NCBI GenBank assembly: GCA_900549495.1
Contig: UROL01000006.1
Location: 1 to 22,138, forward strand
Direction: 5' to 3'
Source of the DNA: an uncultured Eubacteriales bacterium
GTDB lineage: Bacteria; Bacillota; Clostridia; Oscillospirales; Oscillospiraceae
DNA length: 22,138 nt
Shown here: positions 21,951 through 22,138 of the stretch, piece after piece
Layout: the number at the start of each line of letters is the position of its first letter
Numbering within the stretch: the first letter of the stretch is position 1
Notes under the pieces: generated by a model
What the model saw: only the letters and a program-made list of their open reading frames with translations
Databases searched by the model: none
Told to the model about the DNA's origin: nothing
Position numbers and translations under genes: made by a program

Positions 21951-22110
21951 ATGGAGGATCAGCAGATAATTGAGCTGTACTGGCAGCGGTCAGAAGAGGC
22001 CATTGCCCAGACGGCCCGGAAATATGGGCGGTACTGCCACACCATTGCCTACAATATCCTGCAAAATCAATGCGACAGCGACGAATGTGTCAACGACACC
22101 TATATGCACG
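21951..22110 (+). CDS. RNA polymerase ECF-type sigma factor, N-terminal fragment
   Basis: 53 residues before the adapter interrupts it. The segments IIELYWQRSEEAIAQTARKY and CHTIAYNILQNQCDSDECVNDTY are the sigma-70 region 2.1-2.2 pattern: helix, Y..Y, then the acidic ECVNDTY core-binding helix. The stretch fits the ECF families common in gut Clostridia. AGAGAGG lies upstream of ATG 21951. The remainder, any anti-sigma factor and the true regulon are off the contig. Confidence 0.85.
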
Positions 22111-22138
22111 CTGTCTCTTATACACATCTGACGCTGCC
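22111..22138 (-). other. Nextera adapter, reverse complement (artefact)
   Basis: The last 28 bases are the reverse complement of the same Nextera adapter as at 6-38, beginning CTGTCTCTTATACACATCT at 22111. Not genomic. Confidence 0.97.

Noticed and set aside
1..22138. CRISPR array, prophage or defence system
   Set aside because: No regularly spaced repeats, phage structural genes or known defence enzymes were seen.

Overview
The window is a chromosomal contig from a Gram-positive anaerobe of the Clostridia, most likely an Oscillospiraceae-type gut bacterium. This is inferred from gene content and order: rplU-prp-rpmA-obg with a Firmicutes-type cleavable L27 extension; yqeG-M24 peptidase-efp-CD1247-like; a YtrA-type GntR/ABC operon; and GC-rich coding sequence with strong AGGAGG-type ribosome binding sites. 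No 16S gene or other marker fixes the genus. Both ends carry Nextera transposon-adapter sequence, so about 38 bases at the left and 28 at the right are not biological. The genes touching them (an M24 peptidase and an ECF sigma factor) are cut by the library or assembly, not by evolution.

Layout. 39-452: 3' end of an Xaa-Pro aminopeptidase, then a terminator. 572-2171: a promoter and dyad operator, followed by an AT-richer block holding a small lipoprotein gene, a TraX-like membrane protein gene and a broken transposase start. The block is bracketed by two copies of a ~55-bp hairpin-forming repeat and by an 11-bp direct repeat. It appears to have been inserted between the promoter/operator and the gntR-ABC transporter operon (2172-4037) that they once served. 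4038-4575 is gene-poor and ends with the terminator of tRNA-Val(GAC), read on the minus strand.

4824-7285 is the conserved ribosome-assembly block: L21 with a structured leader, Prp protease, L27 and Obg GTPase. 7409-8823 holds an AraC-type regulator and a small YtxH-like membrane protein. 8927-12964 (minus) runs tag, a Gfo/Idh/MocA-type dehydrogenase, metY and metA. The last two make homocysteine by the O-acetylhomoserine route. 13107-13841 is a membrane-anchored SGNH hydrolase transcribed divergently from tag.

13890-16352 (minus) is an 820-residue membrane HD-GYP protein with a degenerate GGDEF domain and a PAS-like C-terminus. 16559-16632 is tRNA-Gln(CTG). 16923-17516 is a VanZ-like membrane protein. 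17569-20301 (minus) holds yqeG, an Xaa-Pro aminopeptidase, efp and a CD1247-like zinc-ribbon protein. 20397-21113 is an unrecognised protein that overlaps, tail to tail, a PHP-family phosphoesterase. The window ends in an ECF sigma factor gene with two candidate promoters, one of which looks like an ECF-type autoregulatory promoter.

Most of the window is ordinary housekeeping sequence. The stretch most worth a second look is 572-2171, where an accessory cassette seems to have captured a regulated promoter.
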